DNA from: Semisulcospira habei
Taxonomy: Eukaryota > Mollusca > Gastropoda > Semisulcospiridae
Assembly (NCBI GenBank): GCA_036245525.1
Contig: BTPG01000005.1
Span: 211,976,899-212,040,898 of the forward strand
DNA: 64,000 nucleotides
Reading direction: 5' to 3'
Within the stretch, counting starts at the first letter, position 1, and every line of letters begins with the position of its first letter. The notes beneath the pieces were generated by a model. The model was not told where the DNA came from and ran no database searches. It worked only from the letters and a program-made list of their open reading frames with translations. A program made the position numbers and the translations under genes. Positions 42,377 through 55,019 of this stretch are shown piece by piece.

Positions 42377-42762
42377 AAAGGCCCGGTATAGACCTGTTCA
42401 AATCTAGCCTGTCTTATTCAGGTGCTCTTTTATGGAATTCCTTCCTCCCACTATTCAACAAACCACGTCCCTCTCTCTGTTTAAAAGTAGAGTACATGAT
42501 TATCTTTCTAAGACCACGTTATGCTGATCCATTCTTCTTCTTTATTTCTCGACGTAATACGCTTCAGTTTTTTAAATTTTTGCTATTTTGTTTTCCATCT
42601 AGCCTTCAAATTGTTTGTTCTGTTTTCTAATTTGTTTTTGATAGTACACAAAATATCATACCTACTTATATGTTAGATAATTATGTGCGCACGTACGTGT
42701 GTATGTGTATGTACAAAAGTGCGCATGTGCACGAGTACATGTCATGTATATGTGTGTCTTTG

Positions 42763-43115
<353 letters not shown>

Positions 43116-44013
43116 TTACGTCCACACTATGATATACTGTCTCACAAAATGCATCCGCCTTTTGATACACTGTCTCTCATACAATGCATATTTTCCCTAA
43201 CACCCTCTTTTATACAATTACAGATTTCCAGAACAATCCCGCAAATTACACAGCTCAAACAATCAGTAAAGAAAACGTAAACAAAATCATTAATATTCAT
43301 AAAAAAACCCACTCTAAATATATAGACAATCTTCCACTAAAATCTAGATGCATTACGTAAATGTTACGAAATGTAGCCAACATGTGTACTACAAAACTTT
43401 GACGTCATTATTTGAGGTCACTAAACAATCACGCCTTTTCAAGGACCTTCCACCTTAATCTAGTTCGGACTTTGCAAGAATTTAGCAAAATGTCTGTAAC
43501 AGGGCGGGTTTTAGCTTGCTAATCATCATCACCCGCACACCGCAATTGTTTCCCCTAACCTTGGATTATCCTGCTCGTAGCGCCAGTTGTAGCCGTGCGG
43601 CTGAGAGGTGTGCAAAATGTGGGGGGAATTAAAAGAGAGTCTAATACGTACTGGTGCTGAAATACAATAAGGCATTTAAACTAAACTACGGACAAGATAA
43701 TGTATTACATGGCTAATTAAAGTATATTATGACATAATATGCGGCTAATTGAAAAAGTATCATATACAACATAACCAAATGTCATGCAACACAAAACGAA
43801 ACACAAATCAAAACATAAACATTGATGACATTAAAACACATCAATGACAGGACAAACAGGATAGTCTAATAGAAAAGTATGGATAAATAAATGGCACAGG
43901 ACGTATGCGCATGTGATGAATAATTTCATGGTCCTAGGCGAAACCGAAAGTATACTAGAAAACAAATGCAGCGCTAAAACTTCAAAGTGAGCTAAACACG
44001 ACAATAACCTTTG
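43116..44013. other. Non-coding, A/T-rich
   Basis: No gene or recognised repeat. Confidence 0.55.
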
Positions 44014-44450
44014 AGGTCGCATTACAGCAGCGATTCCGTAACGTTAATTTGGTGACGATATGGAAGCGCTTTTTGAGGTCGCATAACACAATCTATTCCG
44101 TACCATATGTAATTAAAAGGGTGTGCTACTGGCGGTCGCATAACACAAGCTATTCCGTACCATATGTAATTATAAGCGCGTGCTATTGGAGGTCGCATAA
44201 CACAAGCTATTCCGTACCATATGTAATTTTAAGGGTGTGCTACTGGCGGTCGCATAACACAAGCTATCTCGTACTATATGCAATAATAAGGGTGTGCTAT
44301 TGGAGGTTGTATACCACAAGCTATCCCGTACCATATGTAATTATAAGGGTGTGCTACTTGAGGTCGCATAACAAAAACGTTCTCGTATCATATGTGATGA
44401 TAGAAGAGCGCTACTGCATCGTGCACGTAACCCTTGAGGTAGCATAACAG
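44014..44450. repeat. 57-bp minisatellite, about seven diverged units
   Basis: Unit GGTCGCATAACACAAGCTAT...CCGTACCATATGTAATTATA...GTGTGCTA repeats from 44074; outer units are more diverged. The long open frame through it reflects the period (19 codons) and is not called as a gene. Confidence 0.9.
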
Positions 44451-44454
44451 AAGC

Positions 44455-46445
44455 GGACCAAGGCGATTCAGATGCAGAATCGCAGAGACCCGAGTGGCGA
44501 GATGAAGTATTATCTGTGAGGAGTGCCTGTCCATCAGCGCTTCGCAGGGGACTTTGTACCATGTACGCTGTTTTCAGGGTTTCGTAGAAGCCCCTATAGT
44601 CACCGTTGTCAGCACAAAGCTGGGTCCTCTGTGCTAGTCTGGTCCACCACTCGTTCTGGAGATCTTTGAGCTTGCGCTGGAGACTCCTGCAGACGAGGCG
44701 GAAGGCAGCCTTCTTCACAGGGCAGGAAGGCTGGGCTAGGTGGACCTGATGGGCGGCTCTTTTATTATTTTTTGCTAGGAGTTCTTGGATCTCACCGTCG
44801 TTTTCGTCAAACCAGTCTTTGTTCCTCTTTCAAGCGAAACCCAAGACTTCTGCAGAGGATTTTGCAATAGCAGTTTTCAGTTTTTCCCAGAGTGTTTCAG
44901 GGGAGGAGTCTGCTGGGCCAGCTGTGTCTTTGAGCCTTCGCTGTAAATCTGTCTGAAAGGCATCTTTCACGTCGTCACGCTGAAGGCTGGCAACATCAAG
45001 CTTTCTCTTGGGGGGAGGGGGGGGGAGGAGGGGCCCACTTTCTTGGGTTTTGGTTTGAAGTGCAGCGGACAAGGCGGTGGTTAGTGTGACAATCTGCGCT
45101 GGGCATCACTCTGGTGAGGAGGACGTCACTGCGGTCCCTCTGACGCAGTAGGACATAGTCGATAAGTGCCAGTGTTTGGAGCGAGGATGCATCCAGGTGG
45201 TCTTTCGACTGTCCTTTTGCTGGAAAGTAGTGTTGGTGATGACAAGTTGCTGCTCTGCACAGAACTCAAACAGTAGGCGGCCATTGTCATTGCATTTCCC
45301 GACGCCATGCTTGCTGAGGACTCGTTTCCAGGCTTCAGAGTCTTGGCCCACTCTGGCATTGAAGTCGACAAGGATAATGACTTTGTCGTCTGCAGGGGTG
45401 CTCTGTAGGAGGCTGCGCAGGTCAGTTTAGAACTTGTCCTTTTCTGCAGGCTCTGCCAGGAGGGTTGGGGAGTACACACTGAGAAGGGTGACGTGTTCCT
45501 GGTGTATGAGTTGGAGGCGTATGGACATGATGCGGTCTGAGTGACCCGTTGCTACGTTTTCCAGCTTATTCGCAATGGTGGTCTTGCCCACGCCTGAGAG
45601 CCGTCTTTCTGATGCAGGCCTAACTGACCAGTAGAGGGTGTAGCCAGCGCCAAGTTCTTGGAGGCTGCCTTAGTCCGGGAGGGGTACTTTGCTGAGGGCG
45701 GCGATGTCGATGTTTAACCTCCGCAATTCATGGGCAATGAAGGCGGAGCGACGTTCAGGGCTTTCGCTGTCTGCTGTGTCGAGCATGGTTCGGATGTTCC
45801 AGCATGCTACGTTGAGTCCTGTCGTGGTCGTCATTAGAGTGGATCCGTTATTCTTTCTTGTTTTCTGACCGCATGAGAAGATGCCCGTTGACCTCGTCTA
45901 GCCAACTGGGCTTGGGAAGAGACGAGCTTTGGTTAGGCCACCTTTTCTAGGCCCCTCTCCGTGTGGAGCAAGCAGTGCTGTCCCTAGAGAAGGCTGCTCG
46001 GTCGTTCAGGGTGTGCCGAGTGACATTGTCATCCCCAGGTCAACATCAGACGACCAACATCCTGAACCGCCTGCATGCAGGTTTGAGACTGCGGCTTCCA
46101 GTGACATCTTTCACCAGCCGTTTTGCCCCTCGCCCGTCGATACAGGACTCGGAATGGTCGGTGTCATGGTCCGTGGACGTTTCCTAAAGCCTGCAAGGTG
46201 GAGCCTTTTCGCGGAGTGCAATGTGCGCAATATTGGTCCCACCCTTTAAACCCCTGGTTCGTCTGCCATGGCCTAGCAAGCTTGGACGATGGCATCGAGG
46301 TCCTCAAGTCGTAGGTTTTATATCAGACTGTCCTTGTCCTTGTCTCTTCCTCACAAACCTTCCCCGGAGACACGGGGGCTTTGCTGTCAGGGTTTTCTCC
46401 CATAGCCTTTCCGCAGCCAAGCGATCAGGCCTGCAAGGCAGCAGA
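44455..46445 (-). mobile_element. LINE-A copy with 5' region and endonuclease but no 3' half
   Basis: Reading right to left: the 5' leader (46445-45840) matches 61225-60610; endonuclease-coding sequence (45835-45080) includes VIITNTTFQQKDSRKTT-like and FNARVGQDS-like pieces with shifts; then the RT N-terminal part ends near 44510 (LRSADGQALLTDN). The RT core and 3' end are missing, unusual because retroposition truncates the 5' end, so a later deletion is implied. Confidence 0.75.
44510..45835 (-). pseudogene. LINE-A endonuclease and RT N-terminal remnant
   Basis: Coding-like pieces in several frames: 45835-45480 (ACWNIRTMLD-type start), 45479-45106 (endonuclease middle, with MGQDSEAWKRVLSKHGVGKC), 45072-44830 (LDVASLQRDDVKDAFQTDL), and 44718-44510 (FRLVCRSLQRKLKDLQNEWW). 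Breaks fall in G-rich homopolymers and at single stops (for example near 44828 and 45427). Compared with the copy at 57.4-60.6 kb it lacks the RT catalytic core entirely. Not functional. Confidence 0.75.
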
Positions 46446-46737
46446 ACAATGATTAATATTTTAGGTTCTTTCCTCTAGATCCGTCGTGTATAGCTTGGGG
46501 CTCGTGCTGCCCAGTTTTGGGGGTCACCTCGTAGAGGATGTGACCAGAGACAACGCACGGGCGGTCTAGGGATAGAGGGACGCTATGCTAGTCCGGAGGG
46601 ATTACACACGATGGTGCCTCACGAAGGCCAAGAGACCATAGACTAGGGTGATCCCGGGAGAGGCGCTGTAAGAGTTCCTCACTACCCGCACCACTAACGC
46701 AACTCGTGCCCTGGGCACTCTTTGAGTCCGGCAGAGA
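46446..46737. other. Non-coding spacer
   Basis: No gene recognised between the LINE-A leader and the segmental duplication copy B. Confidence 0.4.
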
Positions 46738-46787
46738 CCCTTGAAAAAGGCACTTTCCCAAGTTTCAAGCTTGTACACACACACACA

Positions 46788-46846
<59 letters not shown>

Positions 46847-47840
46847 GCACGCACACACACAGACACACACATGCGCGCGCGCACGCGCGCGGCGTTTCGC
46901 GCCAAAAGTACATTCTGCAGCGAAGTTAGTGTAACTATAATGACTTTTTCCGACCTGCCCGCCAATGTCGTCACGGGCATTCTTTTGAATCTGCTCGACC
47001 TCGACCCATCCTAAAAGTCTCTTCTATAAATAGAAGAGACTTAAAAACAGCCGTGCGCGAGAACAACGGCGGCCGGCGTCGACACGATGACCTCTTACCT
47101 ACTGGGTCCATTATAGAACAAACAGTCAGGTTGACGTTAAACCTCGCTTTGAGAAGCGTTTAGTAATGGAACAGTTACATAGACTGGAAAAGTGTGTAAT
47201 ACAAATTCAAATAAATGGATGGTGAAACAAATGATTTAGACTCGTCCACAAACATCATGAACACACTGTAAATTAACCCGTTTACTGCAGACAAAAGTGA
47301 ATACACCCAAACTACAAGGGACATCAAACCTCGTGAGCCCCCCGCTGATGTTTTAAGCATGTACAATCGGATGTCAACAGGAGTCATCCCGAAATCAGAA
47401 GTTCAGGCGGTAACAGTACAACTGTTTGTTGGACGCGCGCCGCAATGATTGGGTAGATCCAGAGTTGTTACTGACTGGACCTCCTTACTGAAAAGGGACG
47501 CAACCGAATGTCTTTCCTTACTAAAGGGGCTGAACCTACTGTCTTTGATCTGATTCTGTTTAGGAATACTCCTTCTGGCCGCTGTCTGCCAAAAGACATT
47601 AATTCTCATGAGCATCCCCAGAGCAAAAATGTTTATAGAATCTTTGTCTTTCAGATAGTATGGATGTATAAGTTGCGGTAATGATGGGGGACGGGGATGA
47701 GGGTGAGAGGGGGGTGGGTGGGGGCTGGGTGGATGCTGATTGACATGTCTGTGACGGGTGGTGGGTAAACATTCTTGGCCGCCCCCCGGCCCTCACCACC
47801 ACCACCCCGCGTCCCTTCCCAAGAGAAAAGAAAAGAGAAG
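46738..47840 (+). repeat. Segmental duplication, copy B first part
   Basis: Matches 26936-28670 in order, with a CA/CG microsatellite at 46777-46880, the hairpin at 47015-47042, a single 82-bp unit, a single 57-bp unit and the uninterrupted CCCAAGAGAAAAGA target at about 47815-47828. Confidence 0.8.
46777..46880. repeat. CA/CG-rich microsatellite
   Basis: Pure CA core with GC-rich right end; orthologous in position to 27018-27124. Confidence 0.9.
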
Positions 47841-48039
47841 AAGAAAACAAGATGGGATGTACCATAACCCACAAAGTTCCATCTATATGAGAGCTGTCCT
47901 TGCTGTCAATGGTATCTACATTTTGTCTTTGACTCTGATGTAGAATTATCTCATATTGAAAAATTATCGCAGATCTGCCAATGAGTCAGTGATTTCTATA
48001 AGGGGCGCAGGACATACGCGTCATTGATTTGTCAAACGT
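47841..48039. other. Non-coding junction
   Basis: Copy B of the segmental duplication is left here and resumes near 51056; the intervening 3.2 kb is inserted material. Confidence 0.5.
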
Positions 48040-49200
48040 CATTTGTCACGACGTAAGTTTTAGTTTTTACGTAATTTTATATTTTACGTAATATGAGTTT
48101 CAATTTCCCTTCGTAGGCTTGAAAAAATAGTGACAAAACTAGAACTTCACGGTACAATTTCAGTCTTGCTATAATTTGCGTGAAAACAGGTTGACTTTAC
48201 CTAGCTACGTGATATACTAAGTACACGGGTCACCTGCATGCTCTTCTGAAAGGGCATTGATGTGTGTGTGCGTGTTAGTGCTTGCACGCGCTTAAAATAT
48301 CTCCAAGAGGCATAGATCCTCATGCGCCTGGAGGCAGCATGAGGATCTGTTCCTCTTTGAGATGCGCGCATGTTTGTGTGAGAGAGAACGAGCCCCTCGC
48401 GAGAGAGAGAATGACGTCATATTTTGATTATTATGTCAGTGTCTGCTTGGTGACGGAGTTGCCTCTTTTACGTCACCACCAAAGTCTGATTTTCTCTAAA
48501 AGTAAAAGATGTTTAGTGATTTAATTCTTTTTTGAAAAGATTTTTTTTTTTACTGAAGAAGTTGAAAGGAGACCAAAGCTGGTTAACGAACTCAACCAAT
48601 GTCTTTCTCCAAACTAGCTATATGCAAAAGTTCAAGTAAATATGACAAAAATTACGGACTCTAATTTGAGTCAACCGACTTCCTATAAACGATTGTTTGA
48701 GGCTCTCGTATCCACCCACTTAAGAAATGATTGTACATTGCTTAACGTCCCGACAGCAACAAGGCTTTCACAGGACGTGCCCGCACTGCTTGTGAAAACA
48801 ACAACAACAACAACAACAACAACAGAATATTGAATTATGTCGCCAGCTTTCCAATACGTTAAATAAACATACGACATGAGGCCTAAATAAAGCTAAGACC
48901 ATTTAGCAACACACATCCAATAACATGAGCTACAGGCAGCGCACACAGTAGGGCGAGTTTAAAAAAGTAAAATACAGGTGAATGGACCAAGGGAAGACAG
49001 AAACACATGCCCCAGAGTCGAAGAGAAACCCACCCTGTGGGGCTGACCAGGGTGACCATGGAAACTAAAAAGTAGTTAACCCCACCCAAGACCCCCAGGG
49101 AAGACCCGGGTGGGGGGCACTTATGAAAGTATTTCGCCACGTTACAAGCTTGTGTGTACAGAATTATCGGAGATTCTCTTGTTTACAAACATAATGGGTA
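48040..49200 (-). repeat. Composite repeat copy (arms 3, 2, 1) interrupted by a CAAT-type retroposon
   Basis: Arm 3 reversed (48040-48235), a short GAGAGA/CGCGTT tract, arm 2 reversed (48500-48710), the retroposon (48727-49110), then arm 1 reversed (GAAAGTATTTCGCCACG...ATTATCGGAGATTC, 49113-49180). Confidence 0.65.
48727..49110 (-). mobile_element. CAAT-type retroposon copy (reverse orientation)
   Basis: TTGTACATTGCTTAACGTCC...AGGACGTGCC, an (AAC)n tract at 48798-48824 in place of the A/T run, then the GC-rich unit once, ending ...GACCCGGGTGGGG. Reverse complement of the family member at 28671-29304. Confidence 0.75.
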
Positions 49201-49209
49201 GACCATCGA

Positions 49210-50590
49210 AAACTGATGGTGTCGTCATTGTGCATGACTTCTATTTGTGGGTGTGGGTGCGGGTGTGGCTGGCCAATCCAATCCTGAAGCCACACCTGCG
49301 AGGGCAATGGGTGGACTGGAACGTAGCTGTGGGAAGAGTCGACGCTGTCTTTCTGCGAGCTCTGGCGCTGGTGATCTTTTCAAGCCGATTGTGTTCAACG
49401 AGTGTGCAGGCTTTCCTGGTGGCGGCACGCCAGCCGGATCTGTCTTGTGCTTGTGCTTCAAGTTCCTTTACCGGGAAGACGCAGTACTTGAGGCTGTCTT
49501 TTATGCAGTCTTTGAAGCGTTTTTTTTGGCCGTTCTTGCTTCCTGTGGCCTTTTGAGAGTGCACCATACAGGAGTTGGCGTGGCATGCGAGAATCATCCA
49601 TGCGTATGACATGACCTGTCCAGCGAAGTTGTGTCTTGAAGATCAAGTCTTCAACACTCACTAAGCCAGCATTATCCAGGACTTCCAGGTTTGTCACCTT
49701 GTCTTGCCATTTGATGCCCATGAGTGAGCGCAGTGATCTCATGTAGAGACGTTCAAGCTGTTTGAGGTGCTTTTTGTACAGCGTCCATGACTTACAGCCG
49801 TAGAGGAGGCTGGGGAGGACTACTGCCTTGTAGACTTTGATCTTGGTGGAGAGCTTGACGTTGTTGTTATTCAAAACACGAGTGCGCAGATGACCCAGGG
49901 CTTGGCTGGCTTTGCTGATGCGAGCTGCGATTTCCTTGTCGATAGTACTGTCAGAAGAGATGATGCTCCCCAGGTACCTGAACTGGTCGACATTCTTCAG
50001 CTCGATGCCTACGATATACACTTTGGGTGGGGGGGGGGGGATGGGGGGCCTCTTGTGCCTGGGGCTGGTTGGTGCAGGACCTCGATCTTGTTGAGACTGA
50101 TGGTGAGGCAAAACAGTCGAGAGGCTTCCGAGAACCTGTTGACGATGGTCTGGAATTCAGACACCGTGTGCGCCATCAGCGTACAGTCATCGGCAAACAG
50201 CACCTCAAAGATCAGTCTCTCGATGGTCTTGGTCCTGGCGTTCAGTCGACGGAGGTCGAAGAGAGAGCCGTCTAGCCTGTACTTCAGGTACACTCCCTTC
50301 TCAAGGTCACGTACTGCATGGGTCAGGACACACGTGAAGAACAGGTTGGACATCACGGGGGCAAGAACACAACCTTGTTTGACACCGTTGGAAATGTCGA
50401 AGGGTGCGGATGTGTCACCGATTGACTGGACAACTCCTACCATTCCATTATGGAAGAGGCGGATGATGTTGGGGAACTTTCTGGGGCCGCCGAGCTTTGC
50501 GAGGATGACCCAACGCGCTTCTCTGTTCACGGTGTCGAATGCTTTGGTCAGATATATGAAGACAGCATAGAGGTCCCAAGAGGTCGAAGA
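49210..50590 (-). pseudogene. LINE-B: RT fragment with zinc-finger C-terminus, frameshifted
   Basis: Open pieces on the minus strand: 50530-50009 with GVKQGCVLAPVMSNLFF and the catalytic FADDCTLMAH; 50111-49458 with FRYLGSIISSD, VYKAVVLPSLLYGCKSW and QLRWTGHVIRMDD; 49612-49241 with the C-terminal finger (HCPRRCGFRIGLASH). A G-run near 50028-50039 and a T-run near 49512-49518 mark the shifts. Upstream RT, endonuclease and ORF1 are missing, consistent with 5' truncation near 50590. It is related to LINE-A in layout but clearly divergent. Confidence 0.8.
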
Positions 50591-50629
50591 CTATGTCAAC
50601 TGTGCTATGGCCAGCATACAAACATCTCT

Positions 50630-50820
50630 TGGCTTGACTTCGCGAACGAAGATTTTATAGGGGTTGGCCACGACGTCTGCAGGCCTGTTCGTAGATGCGG
50701 AGGCCAATCCGGGACAGGCAGGTTCGACCGCAGTGGCTGCAGGGGGAGGTCTGGCCAGGGTTCTGAGTTGCGGCATCTCTGTTTTTTTTTCTCCTGAGCC
50801 GCTTGACATTAAGGCTAGCT
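50630..50820 (-). pseudogene. LINE-A 3' terminal fragment
   Basis: The strand complementary to TTCGCGAACGAAGATTTTAT...CGACGTCTGCAGGCC encodes the terminal C2HC finger region of LINE-A in a frame containing small changes; only about 190 bases remain. Confidence 0.75.
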
Positions 50821-50834
50821 CCTTACAAACATAC

Positions 50835-51055
50835 CCACACTTATACGCACATCCATACGCACATATCTCGCTTCGCGCCAAATGTACGTTCAGCAGCGAG
50901 GTTAGCGTAAATAGACATGACGTAATTTTTATCTTGTTACTTCAATTGTAAAAGGTTTAGCCTGGTCGCCTTTGACATCATAGACATACTATTTAAAACG
51001 CCCTACCGCGAACAGTCCTAAAATGTCCCTTCAATAAAGAGAAGGGACTTACAAA
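50835..51055 (+). repeat. Composite repeat arm 0 with hairpin
   Basis: CTTCGCGCCAAATGTACG...AGCGAGGTTAGCGTAAATAG at 50870-50912, and the hairpin ATGTCCCTTC...GAAGGGACTT at 51023-51050. Here one stem pair differs from the other copies with its partner changed too. Confidence 0.65.
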
Positions 51056-51664
51056 AGCACGCGACAAAACAAACAATGAATGCGTTTGAACTACCACGGC
51101 CAAAAACCACTCACGACTTGCACGTGGGGCTTTAACAAAACATTTCCAACACACGAGCCATTTTGCTTTGAACTTTTAAAACATAACGAATAAACGATCC
51201 ATAAATGATACATGGCGTAGCCGCAGTCAGTATGCTAACATCCATGTGGCTACACATTTCGTCAGCAATAAGCATAGATCATCACGAGCCCCCGTAGCCT
51301 GTGTCAGGTCATGAAGATCTATTCCTGTTGGAAATGAGCGGTGCATGCTGATGGGACTGAGTGATATCGACTGGACCGTTCTGAGGCGTCCTGTTCGCAA
51401 TGGACCCACACACACTGGTTGTCTGCCTCGCTGATCAGCGCAGTAATGGAGGGAGATAGTGTGGCCCCAGGAAAGTCGGCGGCCCTGTGACCTTCTGTTC
51501 TTTGTGGAGCGTGCCGTTGTTGGCAGTTTTCATTATTTTATTTCAGCTCATCTTGCTAGCATGGATATTGCATACACGTATTACCATTCTGGAGTTGGGA
51601 CAGACGTTTATTTAGTGATGGCAGTCAAAGCCAGTACTTGTTTTTTTTATGAAGAAATCGTAAA

Positions 51665-51764
51665 ATGGCAATTACTACCCGGTGCCTGTGGACGCTGTCC
51701 GTGCTTCTGTTTGCTGTGGCAACAACTGGGAATCATGAGCTTGGCGGGCAGTTTATTGCTGATA
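51665..51764 (+). pseudogene. Secreted arginine-repeat protein paralogue, 5' part
   Basis: ATG 51665 opens the same signal peptide as at 29992 (27 of 33 residues identical, MAITTRCLWTLSVLLFAV...). The frame then runs into the microsatellite tail of LINE-C at 51765. The upstream in-frame leader of the other copy is out of frame here, which supports 29992/51665 as the start. The downstream part is at 54284-54807. Confidence 0.6.
51752..51764. repeat. 13-bp target site duplication, left copy
   Basis: TTTATTGCTGATA, repeated at 54271-54283. Confidence 0.85.
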
Positions 51765-52034
<270 letters not shown>

Positions 52035-52039
52035 CTAAA

Positions 52040-54235
52040 TCCCGTACTCTTGCTGACCGTTGGGGCACCACTGATGACATGGCAACCAGCTCCCTCCTTT
52101 CCTCTCTGTTCTCTGTCATTCTTAGCGTATCACCCAGCCTCAGTCCTGTCCATTCTGAGATATTGTCCTCTCATCTTTTCCTCTGTCTTCCTCGCCTTCG
52201 TCCTCCATGCACAGTGCCTTGCATGATTGTTTTGGCAAGCCCTGCTGAACGCGTGACATGCCCATACCACTTCAGTTTGCGTTTTTTTTTCAGAATGGCT
52301 AATAGGTCTTCATAGGGCCCAATGGCTTGCCTGATTCTGCTTCCCACTTCCTCGTTCGTGATGTGATCTCTGTATGAAATGCCAAGCAGCCTTCGAAAAC
52401 ATCTCATTTCAGTGACTTGTATCCTCCTTTCAAGGTCTGCTGTGAGGGTCCATGACTCGCAGGCAACAAGAACACTGAGATGACTAAGGAGCGCATCAGT
52501 CTGATCTTGGAGCAGAGCGTGATGTTTCTGTCCTTCCATATGGTCTTGAATCTTGCCAGTGCTGTTGTTGTCTGCGCAATCCTGGACAATCCCTCATCTG
52601 TCACAATGGCTCCTACGTATTTGAATTTATTAACTGTTTCTAGTTTTGGCTTCCAATCATGGTCAGTGCCAATGCCACTGGTGTTTTTTGTCATCAGTTT
52701 GGTCTTCTCTGCACTGATTCCCATCCCAAAAGCAATGGCTGTACTGTCTAGCTTCGCCACCAGCTGAGCTAGCTCCTTCTCTGTTCCTGCAAGGCCATCG
52801 ATATCGTCCGCAAAACGCAAGTTCGTGATTGTTCTGCCTCCAATACTCACAGTTCCTTCATGATCTTTCAGAGCATCTGTCATGATTCTTTCCAGGAAGA
52901 TGTTGAAAAGAGTAGGTGAGAGCAAGCAGCCTTGTCTGACTCCGACTGTAGTCTAAACCAGTTTCCTATTTTGCCGTTGAAGCAGAATGCGCTAGTGGCC
53001 TTGTTGTAAAGGTTTGCTATGACTTTGATCAGGTTTGCATTTATGTTGTATAGCTTCATGGTGGACCAAAGGGCTGCATGCCACACCCTGTCAAATGCTT
53101 TCTTAAAATCCACAAAGACATGATAGAGGTCTTGCTGGTGCTGGAGGTACCTCTCACATAGAACTCTCAGGTTGAAGATCTGCTCAGTTGTGCTGCGCCC
53201 TGGTCTGAAGCCTGCCTGTTCCTCGGCTATGATTCACTCTGCCCGTGGCTTCAGCCTGTTCAGTAGGATCTTTAACATGACTTTGCTTGGGCGGGATATA
53301 AGACTGATCGTGCGATAATTCTGGCATTAATGTAAGTTGCCTTTTTTGGGGAGAGTTATTATAAGTGATTGGGTCCATGGTGAGGACCCTGACTGCCAGA
53401 TCTTATTGCAAATTGTTAGTAAGGCGCTTGTCATGTCTTCTCCCCCTTCTTGGACTAGTTCTGCAGGGATGTTGTCTGCTCCTGCTGCCTTCCCTTTTTT
53501 CAGCGACTTCACTGCAGCCTCTACTTCTTCTCGGAGGATGGGATAGTTGCCATTGTTGGTCACGGGTGGGTTGACAAGTATACCTGGGTCCCCTGTAGCT
53601 CGGTGGTTGTACAAATCTGAGCAGCGCTCTGTCCATCTCTTCAGTATGTCTTGGTCTTCCGTAAGACAGTTCTCTTCACTATCTTGGATGATCGAGGAGC
53701 GTCCTTGTTTTACACTGGTCAGGTCTTTCACCAGCTGGTATGTTTTTTGCCATTATTTTTGTTCAGATTTTCTTCTACGTGTTTACACTGATCTTCAATC
53801 CACTTATTCTTTGCCTTTTTCACGCTTTTCTTGATATCCGGGTTAATTTCCCTGTATTGTTTAGCTCCTACCTCTGATTTCTTTTTCTTTAATTCTCGAC
53901 GCTTGTCACATAAAACAAAGATGTCAGCTGTAACCCAAGGTTCTTTGCTTGTCGGTGTTTGCCAAGGATCTCACTGGCTGTTTGGGTTACAGCAGTGTTA
54001 AATGTGTCGATCAGTGTGTCCACATCAGTGTCTTCTGCACCTAGAAGTAGCAGTGGCGCGAATTTTCCTCCTATCTTTGCCTGGAAGGCTTCCACTACCT
54101 CTGGGTCTTTCAGTTTCTCGAGGTCAAACTTGATTCTAGTGGGACCCTGCTTGTTGACCTTCTTTAGGCGGAGTCGGAAGGTCATCATCACTAAGTCATG
54201 GTCTCTTCCAATGTCTGTTCCTATAAAACTTCATG
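52040..54235 (-). pseudogene. LINE-C endonuclease tail and reverse transcriptase, broken
   Basis: Open pieces in order on the minus strand: 54191-53889 (DHDLVMMTFRLRLK, endonuclease end and linker), 53731-53327 (EVEAAVKSLKKGKAAGADNIP, LIITLPKKGN), 53378-52880 (MDFKKAFDRVWHAALW), and 52925-52404 (LSPTLFNIFLERIM with the catalytic FADDIDGLAG). Last is 52539-52171 to about 52030 (YGHVTRSAGLAKTI, SSVVPQRSARVRDL). At least five shifts or stops are present, including a stop near 52170. A typical RTE-type C-terminus ends just before the tail. Not functional. Confidence 0.85.
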
Positions 54236-54270
54236 TCTTGGCAATGTTCACACTGGTTTGGAAGCTGGTT

Positions 54271-54283
54271 TTTATTGCTGATA
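54271..54283. repeat. 13-bp target site duplication, right copy
   Basis: TTTATTGCTGATA, matching 51752-51764. Confidence 0.85.
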
Positions 54284-54807
54284 ACTCATTGTTAAAACCA
54301 AAACGATGGCAGAATTCCTAAGATGAAATAGAATCCGACATAAGTCCCACATATACGATGACCGACATGAGCACACACGTGTTGGAGAAAGGGAGACAGA
54401 CAGAAGATGGCAATGGGATCGCCAGGCGTTCATTACGAAGGGAAGCTACACACAACAGGCGTTTATCACGAATGGAAGCTACACACAGCAGGCGTTTATC
54501 ACGAAGGGAAGCTACACACAGCAGTCGTTTATCACGAAGGGAAGGTACACACAGCAGGCGTTCATCACAAAGGGAAGGTACACACAGTAGGCGTTCATCA
54601 CGAAGGGAAGCTACACACAGCAGGCGTTCATCACAAAGAGAAGGTACACACAGCAGGCGTTCATCACGAAGGGAAGCTACACACAGCAGGTGTTCATCAC
54701 AAAGGGAAGGTACACATAGCAGGCGTATATCACGAAGGGAAGGTACACACAGCAGGCGGTTATCACGAAGGGAAGCTACTGGCAAAAAGAATTTACATCG
54801 ATGAATT
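54284..54807 (+). pseudogene. Secreted arginine-repeat protein paralogue, 3' part
   Basis: Coding-like sequence resumes after LINE-C but with a TAA near 54319 and a shift before ATG 54358. The rest is open to TGA 54802-54804 and holds about ten to twelve 11-residue units (SRR-x-S-x-REGTH type, some with Q for R). The repeat number is about three times that of the copy at 29992. With the LINE, the stop and the shift this copy cannot make the protein. Confidence 0.6.
54423..54780 (+). repeat. 33-bp tandem repeat, about 11 units
   Basis: Units of GGCGTTCATCACGAAGGGAA-type sequence, mixed between AAGCTACACAC and AAGGTACACAC variants. Confidence 0.9.
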
Positions 54808-54920
54808 CGAAGTTCCTCAAAACGAAAACATACAGTCATCTGATTTCCGTCATTTTATTTTCATCTTCCTGAAATGATAAGGAGGTGACGCTGTGGGGCG
54901 ATTTCTTTATGCAGAAAGCG

Positions 54921-54926
<6 letters not shown>

Positions 54927-55008
<82 letters not shown>
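54927..55008. repeat. (GT)n microsatellite
   Basis: Pure GT array followed by composite repeat arm 3. Confidence 0.97.
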
Positions 55009-55019
55009 CACACAAACAC

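Larger units (their letters stand above)
35330..42660 (+). mobile_element. LINE-E: near-complete CR1/L2-group non-LTR retrotransposon, decayed
   Basis: A 5' leader, an ORF1 with SGNH-esterase-like domain (about 35593-38704), an inter-ORF region of about 1 kb without coding potential, and an ORF2 with endonuclease and RT (about 39700-42376). ORF2 is followed by degenerate C-terminal sequence and a short tail before the CT/CA array at 42763. The esterase ORF1 and FADD-type RT fit the CR1/L2/Rex/Daphne group. Exact ends are not defined. Confidence 0.75.
51056..51764 (+). repeat. Segmental duplication, copy B second part (left of LINE-C)
   Basis: Matches 29344-30095, ending within the secreted-protein frame at the LINE-C insertion. 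Confidence 0.8.

Noticed and set aside
44049..44447. 132-codon frame in the minisatellite
   Set aside because: Same reason: a 57-bp period and no non-repeat coding sequence.
50027..50570. Plus-strand frames over LINE-B (for example 49890-50570)
   Set aside because: Antisense shadows of the RT frame.
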